DNA of 64,000 nucleotides from Aureliella helgolandensis (GTDB lineage: Bacteria > Planctomycetota > Planctomycetia > Pirellulales > Pirellulaceae): assembly GCF_007752135.1 (NCBI RefSeq), contig NZ_CP036298.1, forward strand, positions 7,370,501 to 7,434,500, given 5' to 3'. Positions 44,778 to 53,565 of the stretch are shown here, one piece after another (positions within the stretch are counted from its first letter, which is position 1; each line of letters starts with the position of its first letter). The notes under the pieces are model-generated. The model saw only the letters and a program-made list of their open reading frames with translations, ran no database searches and had not been told where the DNA came from. The translations under genes were made by a program, and so were the position numbers.

Positions 44778-45056
44778 CTAGAGATTCCACCCTTTTCTTG
44801 AGATTCCCTGAGATTTCCTCCGCGTCCTCTGCAGGTAGACGACTTCCTCACAACGGCGGAGTGTGAGATCGCAGGCGGCACCTTGGAGTTTCGGGCGCCA
44901 TGCCCTAACATCTCCACTGTAGTGCAGGTAAACGATCTCCCCGCTTTCTTTTGCAATTTCAACTTGTCCACCGCGTCCCATCGCCCCATCAACGCGTCTT
45001 ATTTCGCAGTACTCGAAATTTCGTAGTACTCGGAGCGCGTCTGCTGAGACCTGCAC
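44778..45056 (-). CDS. Possible small gene, antisense between BON and tpx genes
   Basis: 92 residues from a GTG. It is not overlapped by any better gene and reads with balanced composition (QVSADALRVLRNFEYCEIRRVDGAMGRGG...EEVVYLQRTRRK), but no family or ribosome site was found. GAGATTCC-like repeats fall in its end. It could be spurious; listed so that the 400-base gap is covered. Confidence 0.25.
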   Translation of the reverse strand: MQVSADALRVLRNFEYCEIRRVDGAMGRGGQVEIAKESGEIVYLHYSGDVRAWRPKLQGAACDLTLRRCEEVVYLQRTRRKSQGISRKGWNL

Positions 45057-45092
45057 GGACGATACGCGAGGACAACTCAGAGGAATGACCCC

Positions 45093-45611
45093 ATGGCCAG
45101 AGCTGGAATCATCACGTTCAAGGGAAGCCCCATGACCCTATTGGGCAACGAAGTTGCGGTTGGTTCAGCCGCACCCGAGTTCACCTTGCACTTTTTTGAA
45201 GGTGGCTTGAAAACGCTGACCAAAGCCGACTTAGCGGGCAAGCCAACCCTCCTGTCGATCGTTCCCAGCCTCGATACAGGCGTTTGCCAGATCCAAACCA
45301 AGCGATTCAACCAAGAGTTGGGTGCGTTGGGCGATAGTGTCAATTCGGTGACCGTTAGCCGCGATCTTCCCTTCGCTCAAAATCGCTTCTGTGGCGCAGA
45401 AGACGTCAAGCAAATGAAGGTTGGCAGCGATTATCAAAGTGGGAAGTTTGGTGAAGATTTCGGGGTCATGATTGACGAGCTTAAGCTGCACGCTCGCAGC
45501 GTGTTCGTGCTCGACAGCCAAGGCAAAGTGGTCTACACGGAAATCGTGCCAGAAGTCACCAACGAACCCAACTACGACGCTGCCCTGGCCGCGCTCAAAG
45601 GCGCATCCTAG
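45093..45611 (+). CDS. tpx: Thiol peroxidase
   Basis: 172 residues. The N-terminal ITFKGSPMTLLGNEVAVGSAAPEFTL is typical of Tpx. The peroxidatic Cys lies in SLDTGVCQIQTKRFN, and the resolving Cys in the RFCGAEDVKQMKVGSDYQSGKFGEDFGVMIDE block. It reduces hydrogen peroxide and alkyl hydroperoxides with thioredoxin in the cytoplasm. The usual TPVC motif reads TGVC here, keeping the catalytic Thr and Cys. The gene stands alone. Confidence 0.93.
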   Translation: MARAGIITFKGSPMTLLGNEVAVGSAAPEFTLHFFEGGLKTLTKADLAGKPTLLSIVPSLDTGVCQIQTKRFNQELGALGDSVNSVTVSRDLPFAQNRFCGAEDVKQMKVGSDYQSGKFGEDFGVMIDELKLHARSVFVLDSQGKVVYTEIVPEVTNEPNYDAALAALKGAS

Positions 45612-45976
45612 CCTCCACCGGCTTCTGCCCCGGTAGTCGGCCGCGGTAGTCGGCCGCGGTAGTCGGATCTCTCTAAGTACTGCTCACCAACAGCCGTGGT
45701 GCCTTGGCACCCGGCTAGTGGTCGGAAGCGGTACGCCAAGGCCAAGCCCCCCCCTTAAGAACAAGAGCCGCCTCGCCACAAGGGCCTCCTCAAAAATTGT
45801 GAGGATTCTTTCGTTCACAATTGACTCGGGATGCTCAGGATCTGATAATCCTGATGTTTAGATGCTGTTTGGTCCGAGATTCAACTGCGCGATGGTCCCT
45901 TCCCCTTCGGCTCAGGATTGGTTGAAGATCTTACAACTCTTAGGTTGAAGATACTGTTTATGTTGAGGGTCTGAAG
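45612..45976 (+). other. Long leader region of the RRM gene
   Basis: About 365 bases between tpx and the RRM gene. It has 2.8 copies of a 13-bp tandem repeat (45631-45666), a hairpin CAGGAT-CTGATA-ATCCTG (about 45837-45854), and two direct GGTTGAAGAT repeats (45920-45929, 45943-45952). The last two are plausible regulatory or leader features of the RNA-binding gene. Confidence 0.4.
45631..45666. repeat. 13-bp tandem repeat, 2.8 copies
   Basis: CGGTAGTCGGCCG occurs twice followed by CGGTAGTCGG. It lies between tpx and the RRM gene. Confidence 0.8.
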
Positions 45977-46363
45977 GTGACGAATATCTACGTCGGCAAC
46001 TTGTCGTTCCGAGCTACTGAAGAAGATGTGCGAAATGCATTTGCACAGCACGGGGAAGTTGCATCGGTTAATATCATTATGGATCGGGAAACGGGCCGTT
46101 CACGTGGCTTCGCCTTTGTCGAAATGCCCGATAGCGCCGAAGCTGAAGCTGCAATTGAAGCAGTGAATGGACAGGAGATTGCCGGGCGCGGTGTCTCTGC
46201 CAACGAAGCCCGCCCGCGAGAAGAACGCCCACGTGGCGGCGGCGGTGGACGTGGTGGCTACGGTGGAGACCGTGGTGGCGACCGAGGACAGGGAGGCGGT
46301 GGATACGGCGGGGACCGTGGTGGCGACCGAGGTGGATATGGTGGCGGTCGAGACCGCTATTGA
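45977..46363 (+). CDS. Glycine-rich RRM RNA-binding protein
   Basis: 128 residues from a GTG. Residues 1-80 form one [50 protein letters not shown], with RNP2 (IYVGNL) and RNP1 (RGFAFVEM). The C-terminus (about 82-128) is an RGG/GYGG-rich tail ([17 protein letters not shown]), like cold-inducible RNA-binding proteins of cyanobacteria and plants. It probably binds mRNA; the long leader suggests post-transcriptional control. A strong terminator lies 280 bases downstream. Confidence 0.95.
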   Translation: MTNIYVGNLSFRATEEDVRNAFAQHGEVASVNIIMDRETGRSRGFAFVEMPDSAEAEAAIEAVNGQEIAGRGVSANEARPREERPRGGGGGRGGYGGDRGGDRGQGGGGYGGDRGGDRGGYGGGRDRY

Positions 46364-46643
46364 TTGTCCCCGGTGCACTCCGCAGTCTGTAGAGCAGGGA
46401 GGCCCAGAAGCCCCCTAGCCCTCGAATGCACTCTCCTCGAAGACACCGCCCTCACCTGAAGTTGGGGCGACACTCACGAGGCACCAAGCCTAGAGCCCAA
46501 GCCAGCTGGCGTGAGAGAAGGCCCGCCAGTGAAACAAAGCGATTCACCGACCTGCTCCGTGAATGATCGAAGCTCAAGAGGCTTAAGCAATCCGACAACA
46601 AGAGTTGCATCTCAAGTAGATAGATCTTGAAGTCAAACGCCGA

Positions 46644-46675
46644 GGGGCGGTGCCGATGGCACCGCCCCTTTTTTT
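46644..46675 (+). terminator. Rho-independent terminator downstream of the RRM gene
   Basis: Perfect 11-bp GC-rich stem GGGGCGGTGCC / GGCACCGCCCC around GAT, followed by seven T. It is the clearest terminator in the window. It leaves a 280-base 3' region after the RRM stop, in which no gene is evident. Confidence 0.9.
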
Positions 46676-46782
46676 GGAATCCTTCGATCAATCTTCTATC
46701 GCGAAGCTCGGTGGCTTGGCAGGCAAGAGTACGGTCGCGACAGACGGCGTCACTGCCATGGCTCCCACCCGCATTTTTCGAG

Positions 46783-49596
46783 CTAGGCAAGCATCGTCTT
46801 CATTGACTCCACCGCCGCTTCCAGTGCTTCAGGAATTTTGGCAGGCAGCTTCCCACCAGCTTGCGCAAGATCCGGTTTTCCACCACCGCCGCCACCGACG
46901 ACTGGAGCAACTTTACCGATCCATTTTCCCGCACTAACTCCCTTAGCCACCAAATCCCGACTCACCCCGGCGACCAACAACACCTTATCGTCGCCAACCT
47001 GGCTGGCGAACAATACCGCGGTGGGCATCGTGCTTTTCTGACGAATTTGATCGATCCATTGACGCATTAGATTGGGAGTCGCTCCGGGTGTTTGGGCGAC
47101 GACCACGGCAGCTCCGTAGACCACGGTAGCCTGCTCCAACAGCGACTCGGCCGACACTCCACCGCTCGACGAAAGTTGCTCCACTTGCTGCTGAAGCTTG
47201 GCAAACTCTTCCTGCAAGGTCGTGATTCGCGAAACCAGTTCGCCCGTAGAGACGTTCAGCAACCGCGCCGCATCTCGCAGAATGGTTCGCTGCTCCAGAT
47301 AGCTGAGGCTTTTAGAAGCGGGCTTGGCGGCGGAACTAGCAACCGATTTTGCCGTTCCCTCCCCCCCTCCGGCCAATTGCTTCTTGAGCCCACGGACCGC
47401 TTGGGCCAACTCCTGAACTTGCGTATGAACGGAGGCTGGCACGCAGTTGAGGACTTCGGCCGCTTGAGAGAGTACGGACTGCACTTCCTCTCGATACTGC
47501 TTTGCGCGCTGTCCGGTCAGCGCTACGACTCGCCGCGTGCCGGCCGAAACGCTCTCCTCGGCGATCACTTCAAACTCTTCGACCTGGCCGGTGTTGGTTA
47601 AATGCGTTCCACCGCATAGCTCACGAGAGAATTCCCCCATGCTAACCATCCGCACTGGGTCAGGATATTTTTCCCCGAACAGCATCATGGCCCCCGCCTC
47701 ACGGGCTTCGACCAATGGTACTGTCTTCCAGGAAATGGGAGCTGCCAGTTGCACGTTCTGCGCCACCATAGCTTCGATACTCGCCACTTCCTCATCGGAC
47801 AGTGACTGCTGATTGGTAAAATCGAATCGCAACCAATCCTCATCCACTTTACTACCCTGCTGCTGCGCGTGAGCCCCGACGATGGACTGCAGCGCGTGAT
47901 GCAAGATGTGTGTGGCTGAGTGGGCGCGTCGGATCGCATCGCGTCGGTCGAGATCAACCGCAGCAGTGACCTCCAGACCTTCAGAGAGCTTGCCCGAGAC
48001 AACCTTCCCCACATGGATCAATAGTTCACCAGCGCGTTGCGTATCCTCGATTTCCACTCGGACACCTTGCGATTCAAGAGTCCCGGAGTCACCGACTTGC
48101 CCTCCGCCTTCGCCGTAGAATGGGGAGCGATCCAAGATGACTCGCACCGGTTCGGCCGAAGCAGCAACTTCGTTGACCAAGCGTTCCGAGCTTCCTTCGC
48201 CGACGATAATCCCCTTCACGACCGACGACGTCTGCGTTGCGTCATAGCCGACGAACTCGGTGAAACGCAAGGCTTCTTTCAACGTTTCGATCGGGCCGGT
48301 TTGGAACAATTCGCTGCGTCCACCGCCACTGACCTCTTCATGCTTCTTCATTTCTTCGCGGTAGCCGTCCCAGTCGAACGTCAAATTGCGTTCAGCTGCA
48401 ATGGCTTGAAACAACTCTGGAGGGACTCCATAGGTCTGATAGAGGTTGGCGGCTTCGCTACCATCCACCATCACGCTGCCGCTGCTCGTCATAGTAGCGA
48501 ATACCTTTTCGATCCGCTCCAGACCACCGCCGATGGTGGAGAAGAAATCGCTTTCCTCTTTGCAAATAATTTCGGAAACGCGCGTCACCGTCTCGCTTAA
48601 CTCGGGATACGCAGACTGCATGGCGCTTGCAACCGCTGGAACCAGCTGATGCAAGAACGGATCGCGGAGTCCCATTTGATGACCGTCCAGCACCGCTCGA
48701 CGCAGGAGTCGCTTAATGACGTAGCGAGCCTTTTTGGGGCCTGGCAAGATGTTCTCATGCACAGCAAAGGTACACGCGCGGACATGGTCGGTAATCCGAC
48801 GCAGTCGCCGTCCATTGTCGCTTTCGTATTCGTAGTGCACCGAACAAACCTCAGCAGCGGCTTGCACAATAGGCATCAGAATATCGATATGGTAGTTGGT
48901 CGGAACGTTCTGCAGCACGCTAGCGGTGCGTTCCAATCCCATTCCGGTGTCGATATTCTTGCTCGGCAGGGGACGAAGATTGTCGGGTGGATCGCCAATC
49001 CGGTTGAACTGTGTGAACACCAAGTTCCAGATTTCAACATCCTTGCCGTTATCGAGCTGGTAGTAGATTTCGCTACACGGTCCGCAGACCCCATCGGGTC
49101 CCAAGCTAGGCGCACTGGCTGGCCAGAAGTTTTCATCCTCCTCCATCCGCGAAATACGCGAGGTGGGCAGGCCGATTTTCTCATGCCATATATTGGCTGC
49201 TTCGTTGTCGTCTTTGTAGACGGTAACCTTCAATCGGGCCGGATCAATTGCGAGCCATTTAGGACTGGTCAAGAACTCCCAAGCCCATTCGACTGCTTCC
49301 TGCTTAAAATAATCTCCGAAGCTGAAATTCCCGAGCATTTCGAAGAAGGTATGGTGATAGGCAGTGCGGCCCACATTGTCGATGTCCCCAGTCCTCAGGC
49401 ACTTTTGGCATGTCGTCGCCCGGGTAAAATCGAGCTTCACCTTCCCCAAAAAGTGATCCTTAAACTGATTCATCCCGGCCGGGGTAAAGAGAACAGAGGG
49501 ATCCCAGGTCGGTACCAGCACATCGCTGGGCTGACGGGAGTGCCCCTGCGACTGGAAATAAGCTAGGTACTTTTCGCGTAGTTCATCTGTTTTCAT
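46783..49596 (-). CDS. alaS: Alanyl-tRNA synthetase
   Basis: About 937 residues from the ATG at 49596; the track of the frame extends to an upstream TTG, but homology begins MKTDELREKYLAYF. Class II catalytic motifs (RATTCQKCLRTGDIDNVGRTAYHHTFFEMLGNFSFGDYFK), the editing domain zinc site (HSATHILHHAL and ELCGGTHLTNTG), and a C-terminal C-Ala domain with a Gly-rich GGGGGGKPDLAQAGG stretch are all present. It charges tRNA-Ala and clears mischarged Ser/Gly. No riboswitch is seen upstream. Confidence 0.97.
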   Translation of the reverse strand: MKTDELREKYLAYFQSQGHSRQPSDVLVPTWDPSVLFTPAGMNQFKDHFLGKVKLDFTRATTCQKCLRTGDIDNVGRTAYHHTFFEMLGNFSFGDYFKQEAVEWAWEFLTSPKWLAIDPARLKVTVYKDDNEAANIWHEKIGLPTSRISRMEEDENFWPASAPSLGPDGVCGPCSEIYYQLDNGKDVEIWNLVFTQFNRIGDPPDNLRPLPSKNIDTGMGLERTASVLQNVPTNYHIDILMPIVQAAAEVCSVHYEYESDNGRRLRRITDHVRACTFAVHENILPGPKKARYVIKRLLRRAVLDGHQMGLRDPFLHQLVPAVASAMQSAYPELSETVTRVSEIICKEESDFFSTIGGGLERIEKVFATMTSSGSVMVDGSEAANLYQTYGVPPELFQAIAAERNLTFDWDGYREEMKKHEEVSGGGRSELFQTGPIETLKEALRFTEFVGYDATQTSSVVKGIIVGEGSSERLVNEVAASAEPVRVILDRSPFYGEGGGQVGDSGTLESQGVRVEIEDTQRAGELLIHVGKVVSGKLSEGLEVTAAVDLDRRDAIRRAHSATHILHHALQSIVGAHAQQQGSKVDEDWLRFDFTNQQSLSDEEVASIEAMVAQNVQLAAPISWKTVPLVEAREAGAMMLFGEKYPDPVRMVSMGEFSRELCGGTHLTNTGQVEEFEVIAEESVSAGTRRVVALTGQRAKQYREEVQSVLSQAAEVLNCVPASVHTQVQELAQAVRGLKKQLAGGGEGTAKSVASSAAKPASKSLSYLEQRTILRDAARLLNVSTGELVSRITTLQEEFAKLQQQVEQLSSSGGVSAESLLEQATVVYGAAVVVAQTPGATPNLMRQWIDQIRQKSTMPTAVLFASQVGDDKVLLVAGVSRDLVAKGVSAGKWIGKVAPVVGGGGGGKPDLAQAGGKLPAKIPEALEAAVESMKTMLA

Positions 49597-49786
49597 GTTA
49601 TGTACACTCGTTATGCCCAAGCAATCTTGGCAAATCCGTCAGAAATTTAGTGGATGACTAGGGCCGAATGCCCCTGGGTGGCCGGCCTCTTCGCGCCCCA
49701 CGAGGTCGCCCCGGGCGCGCAGGCAGTTGCCTCGCAACTGTCAAGCTGAACAATATAAGCTGTCGATTCGAAACCAACCAGAACCG

Positions 49787-51379
49787 TCAATTCTCGGGAG
49801 GCGAATCTGCAATGCGCAGCGTGCGCGAACTTCCGGTGGCAGGCACTACCAATATCGAAACATCCCCCACGGAACCTTCAACCGCAGCGTAGAACTCGTC
49901 GGGATTGTTCACAGGTTGCCCATCCACTTCCAAGATGCCATAGCCGGGGCGAAGTCCCGACTCCCAAGCCGGCGTACCAGGATCGACCGACAGCACGCCT
50001 AGTCGAGCAGCCGCGCCCCCCCCTTGCCCCCCTACCCTGCCTCCAGCCAACACAGCAGCCGGAATTGCTGTGGCGTATTCCACCAGCATTCCACGCCACT
50101 GTTTGGGGGTGTTCAGCGCATACCCAGGGCGATGGGTTGCCACAAACTTTTTCCCTAGCTTTGCCGTCAAGACTAAGACCCGCGGTGTGCCTCCTCGAGA
50201 AACGGGGCGCTGCACGTGCATCTGCAACGATTCTCCTGCCCCCACCTTAGCTAGCTCTCGAAACAATCCATTGCGATCGGTAATCGTCTCATCATTGATT
50301 TGAAAGACAATATCCTCAGCTTGCAAACCGGCCTGCTCCCCCGGCAATCCTTGCAGCACCGAGACGATTTTAGCGCCGGAAAAACCTCGGCGACGGTCCG
50401 CGATACGCAACTCTTCAGGCTGAATTCCCAAGAAACCATATTCGGGCAAACGCCCCAATTTCAGCGATTCGATGACTCGCAGGAACAATTGATCGACGGC
50501 AATGGCAAAGCCTGCGGCGTCAGCATTCCCCTCTACCGCGACGAGGGACGTGGTGAGCCCCACCATCTCACCATGCAGGTTTATCAACGCTCCACCGCTG
50601 GTGCCCAGGCTAAGTCGCGCATCGGTTTGAATCAGCGTTCCGTACTGGTGCACCGTCTCGCGACTCGCGGCCGGATTCGATTCAGCTACCGCTGGCGCTA
50701 CGCGGCGCAAATTCGAAATGATGCCCCAACTTGCACTGGCCTGACCATCGCGCGCCACCGCTTCTGGATTGCCCAGCGCAACGACGAACTGCCCTTTACG
50801 CAATTCGCGAGACGGATTGACTCGAATGGGTTGGAGACCAGTTGCATCGATCTTCAACACCGCCAGATCACTAAACGGATCGAAGGCAAAGACGCGAGCT
50901 GGCTTGGCAACCACTTCGGCGGGATAGCTACGCTTATCCAGCCAAACGTAGTAGTCATTGCGTTGGGGATCTCCCAGCACATGGCCACAGGTAACGAGCA
51001 ATCCGTCCTCAGTGAGAACCACGCCACTCCCGAAGAAGGCGGGAATGTAATCAGGACTCTCCGGCGATTCGAAGAAAGAAAAATCGCCCCCCAATCGCAA
51101 CGCCCCCGCTTGGGCACTCGGCGCCTGCTTCTTCGGGACGCGTGCAATGGCCACCACACTCTGCCCCGCAGTTGCAATTGTAGATACCGTGGCCTCTTCC
51201 AACGCGTTAAGCACGGGGAAATTACTCGTCGAATCGGTGGAAATCACCTGGGCCGCGAGGGGAGGTCCCCCATGGGCGAACAGCATGGTCAGAACGCAAC
51301 ACGACGTCATCACCCAACGAAAAAAGGGCTGGTGTTGCCACCAGCCGCAATGCCGCGCATTGGAATTCAAGTGCATCAT
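49787..51379 (-). CDS. Secreted trypsin-like PDZ protease (HtrA-like)
   Basis: 530 residues. An N-terminal membrane/signal segment (WVMTSCCVLTMLFAHGGPPLAA) precedes a trypsin-like domain: His in LVTCGHVLG, Asp in DPFSDLAVLKID, and the nucleophile Ser in LSLGTSGGALINLHGEMVGLT (GTSGG in place of the usual GNSGG). Two PDZ domains follow (LGIQPEELRI...GAKIVSVLQGLPGEQAGLQAEDIVFQIN, and LGVLSVDPGTPAWESGLRPGYGILEVDGQPVNNPDEF). It probably degrades or refolds damaged proteins outside the cytoplasm. Confidence 0.9.
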   Translation of the reverse strand: MMHLNSNARHCGWWQHQPFFRWVMTSCCVLTMLFAHGGPPLAAQVISTDSTSNFPVLNALEEATVSTIATAGQSVVAIARVPKKQAPSAQAGALRLGGDFSFFESPESPDYIPAFFGSGVVLTEDGLLVTCGHVLGDPQRNDYYVWLDKRSYPAEVVAKPARVFAFDPFSDLAVLKIDATGLQPIRVNPSRELRKGQFVVALGNPEAVARDGQASASWGIISNLRRVAPAVAESNPAASRETVHQYGTLIQTDARLSLGTSGGALINLHGEMVGLTTSLVAVEGNADAAGFAIAVDQLFLRVIESLKLGRLPEYGFLGIQPEELRIADRRRGFSGAKIVSVLQGLPGEQAGLQAEDIVFQINDETITDRNGLFRELAKVGAGESLQMHVQRPVSRGGTPRVLVLTAKLGKKFVATHRPGYALNTPKQWRGMLVEYATAIPAAVLAGGRVGGQGGGAAARLGVLSVDPGTPAWESGLRPGYGILEVDGQPVNNPDEFYAAVEGSVGDVSILVVPATGSSRTLRIADSPPEN

Positions 51380-51444
51380 GTCGAACGCTTTACCTCACTA
51401 CCATCCAGGCTTGATGCCCCCCACATCCCTAGAGCTGGCGAGGC

Positions 51445-52584
51445 TCAGCTATCGGCCAGCTCGGCTTCTTTTTCCTCAACTTCTTCCGCGACTTCCTTAC
51501 CTTCGGGGCCCGCATAACCGCCAGCCGCCATAATCAGCTCGCGAATCGTTTCGGCCAACTCCTTGTTCTCCAGCAAGAAGGCCCGCGCCTTCTCCTTGCC
51601 TTGCCCAAGGTAGGTGTCATTGTATTTGAACCAAGCACCGCTCCGAGTCACAACCTTGTGCTCAGTCCCCACGTCGAGCAAATCGCCCTCGTAGCTGATT
51701 CCCGAGTTGTGCATCATATCGAATTCGGCAATGCGAAACGGCGGGGCAACCTTATTCTTGACGATCTTGCAGCGCACTCGCTGCCCAACGACCTCGTCCC
51801 CATCCTTGAGACTGCCAATCCGGCGAACATCGATTCGGCACGAGCAGTAGAACTTCAACGCACGACCTCCCGGTGTGGTTTCAGGACTGCCAAACATCAC
51901 CCCAACCTTCTCGCGAATCTGGTTGATAAAGATGACAACCGTCTTGCTCTTTGCGATCGCGCCGGTCAGCTTACGCATCGATTGGCTCATCAATCGAGCC
52001 TGCAGCCCCACATGAGATTGACCAATCTCACCATCCAACTCTGCGCGTGGAACCAAGGCAGCTACGGAGTCAATTACGATGACATCCACCGCGTTGCTCT
52101 TCACCAAATGCTCAACGATCTGCAACCCCTCTTCACCGCAGCCGGGCTGTGAAACGAGCAGGGTATCGAGCTCCACCCCCAGCTTCTTCGCCCAGCTTGG
52201 ATCAAATGCATGCTCCGCATCGATAATTGCACCGATCCCGCCCGCCTTCTGAGCTTCAGCGCAGATGTGCAGCGCTAAAGTCGTCTTCCCACTCGATTCG
52301 GGGCCGAAGATCTCGATGATCCGTCCTCGCGGAACGCCCATGCCCCCCAGAGCCAAGTCCAGCGACAGGCTGCCGGTGGTAACCCCTTCGATCTTCAGCA
52401 GGGCTTCGCCACCGAGCGGCATAATTGATCCCTGACCAAACTGCTTCTCAATCTGCTCCAGCGTATTCCGCAGCCCTGGCTCGCGTTTGTAAACGGCATC
52501 CATTCCCTCTGGGCCCTGGGAACCGCCCTTTTTCGACGCGTTTGTTTTCTTCTTGGCCATTGTTTTTCTCGCAGTTGCAACCAT
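51445..52584 (-). CDS. recA: Recombinase A
   Basis: 379 residues; the start may instead be the ATG eight codons later. Walker A GPESSGKT, the Walker [12 protein letters not shown], the L1/L2 DNA-binding region ([20 protein letters not shown] and [39 protein letters not shown]) and the C-terminal domain are present. RecA coats single-stranded DNA for homologous recombination and SOS induction. An N-terminal lysine-rich extension and an acidic C-terminal tail ([16 protein letters not shown]) are typical. Unusual spots are QPGCGEE for the common QPDTGEQ, and Cys in KFYCSCR. Confidence 0.98.
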   Translation of the reverse strand: MVATARKTMAKKKTNASKKGGSQGPEGMDAVYKREPGLRNTLEQIEKQFGQGSIMPLGGEALLKIEGVTTGSLSLDLALGGMGVPRGRIIEIFGPESSGKTTLALHICAEAQKAGGIGAIIDAEHAFDPSWAKKLGVELDTLLVSQPGCGEEGLQIVEHLVKSNAVDVIVIDSVAALVPRAELDGEIGQSHVGLQARLMSQSMRKLTGAIAKSKTVVIFINQIREKVGVMFGSPETTPGGRALKFYCSCRIDVRRIGSLKDGDEVVGQRVRCKIVKNKVAPPFRIAEFDMMHNSGISYEGDLLDVGTEHKVVTRSGAWFKYNDTYLGQGKEKARAFLLENKELAETIRELIMAAGGYAGPEGKEVAEEVEEKEAELADS

Positions 52585-52819
52585 TCCCTGTAACCCCTGA
52601 CTGAAGGACTAAAAGTCAAATGCAGCGAAACTCTCAGCATGCATCTCTGCAGTCCACGAAACGCAACATGCCAGCTCATCGAATTCAGTCAGGTAAAGCT
52701 CTACAATAGCGATACTACCGAATCCCAAGTTGGCAGGCAACAAGCGACTGCGACAGGAATAGTTATCGAAGAAGCCGCGACACCTTAGGTCCCACCCGCG
52801 CAGAATTCGCAAAACGCAT

Positions 52820-52847
52820 AAAAAAACGCACCCCCAAGGGTGCGTTT
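52820..52847 (-). terminator. Rho-independent terminator of rpsP
   Basis: Stem AAACGCACCC / GGGTGCGTTT around CCAA, with a run of A on the plus strand at 52821-52826 (a T-run on the minus strand). It lies 50 bases beyond the rpsP stop. Confidence 0.85.
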
Positions 52848-52897
52848 ACTACGTATTTTGACATCAACTGCAAGCGGAACGCTTATCGCCTTCAGCC

Positions 52898-53272
52898 TTA
52901 GGCCTCGGCGCTTTCAGCGACGGGGGCCTCTTCTGCAGGAGCTGCCGAAACGGGCGCAACTGCCGTCGGCCGGACCTTGCTCTTCAATCGCGCGAGAGCC
53001 GCCTTCTGCTGCTCAAGATGCGAGCCGTTGGTGCCATACTTCTTGATCAAAACACCCACTTTATCGCTAGGCTCAGCCCCTACACTCAACCAGTAGTCGA
53101 TTCGCTCGCCGGTCAAAATCGCTCGTGCATCGGTATCACGTACCATCGGGTCATAGTAGCCAAGCTCCTCAATGACCTTCCCGTCACGAGGGGCGCGGGA
53201 ATCAACCACACAAACACGGAAAAACGGCCGAGCCTTGCGGCCCATTTTCTTTAAGCGAATACGAACTGCCAC
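52898..53272 (-). CDS. rpsP: 30S ribosomal protein S16
   Basis: 124 residues from the GTG at 53272, chosen because the S16 homology starts VAVRIRLKKMGRKARPFFRV; an ATG 11 codons upstream precedes non-family sequence. The core follows the family: DSRAPRDGKVIEELGYYDP...ERIDYWLSVGAEPSDKVGVLIKKYG. A C-terminal Ala/Pro/Glu extension (about residues 95-124) is longer than in E. coli S16 (82 residues). The ribosome site AGGAG precedes the GTG by about 7 bases. Confidence 0.97.
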   Translation of the reverse strand: MAVRIRLKKMGRKARPFFRVCVVDSRAPRDGKVIEELGYYDPMVRDTDARAILTGERIDYWLSVGAEPSDKVGVLIKKYGTNGSHLEQQKAALARLKSKVRPTAVAPVSAAPAEEAPVAESAEA

Positions 53273-53463
53273 ACAATGTCTCCTAGGATTCATGCAAATG
53301 GACACATGCCATTCGCGGGATCAATGTCTTATACGTTAATTTGATGATTTGTTTTCAGGTCGCAGCCGCGACAAGCCCTCTATCATTTTCGTTTTAGGCA
53401 TTCCACGCAACTGCATTTAGCTCACTTTGCATTGCATTTTTCGCCAGAGGCCCCATCCGAGCG

Positions 53464-53487
53464 ACAAAAACCACCCCTCAGGGTGGT
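53464..53487 (-). terminator. Rho-independent terminator of ffh
   Basis: ACCACCC / GGGTGGT stem around CTCA with AAAA on the plus strand before it (a T-run on the minus strand). It lies about 80 bases past the ffh stop and upstream of rpsP. Confidence 0.75.
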
Positions 53488-53565
53488 GCAGATCTCTCAA
53501 GTCACTCCCACCTACCTCCAGGAGGCCGCTGAATTGCTGCCCAACCCTCCATGGACACGCCCCGC

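Noticed and set aside
48649-49566. 305-codon plus-strand frame opposite alaS
   Set aside because: It mirrors the well-conserved alaS catalytic domain and has no own motif.
50300-51517. 405-codon plus-strand frame opposite the protease
   Set aside because: Complement of the trypsin-like PDZ protease; arginine-rich shadow without motifs.
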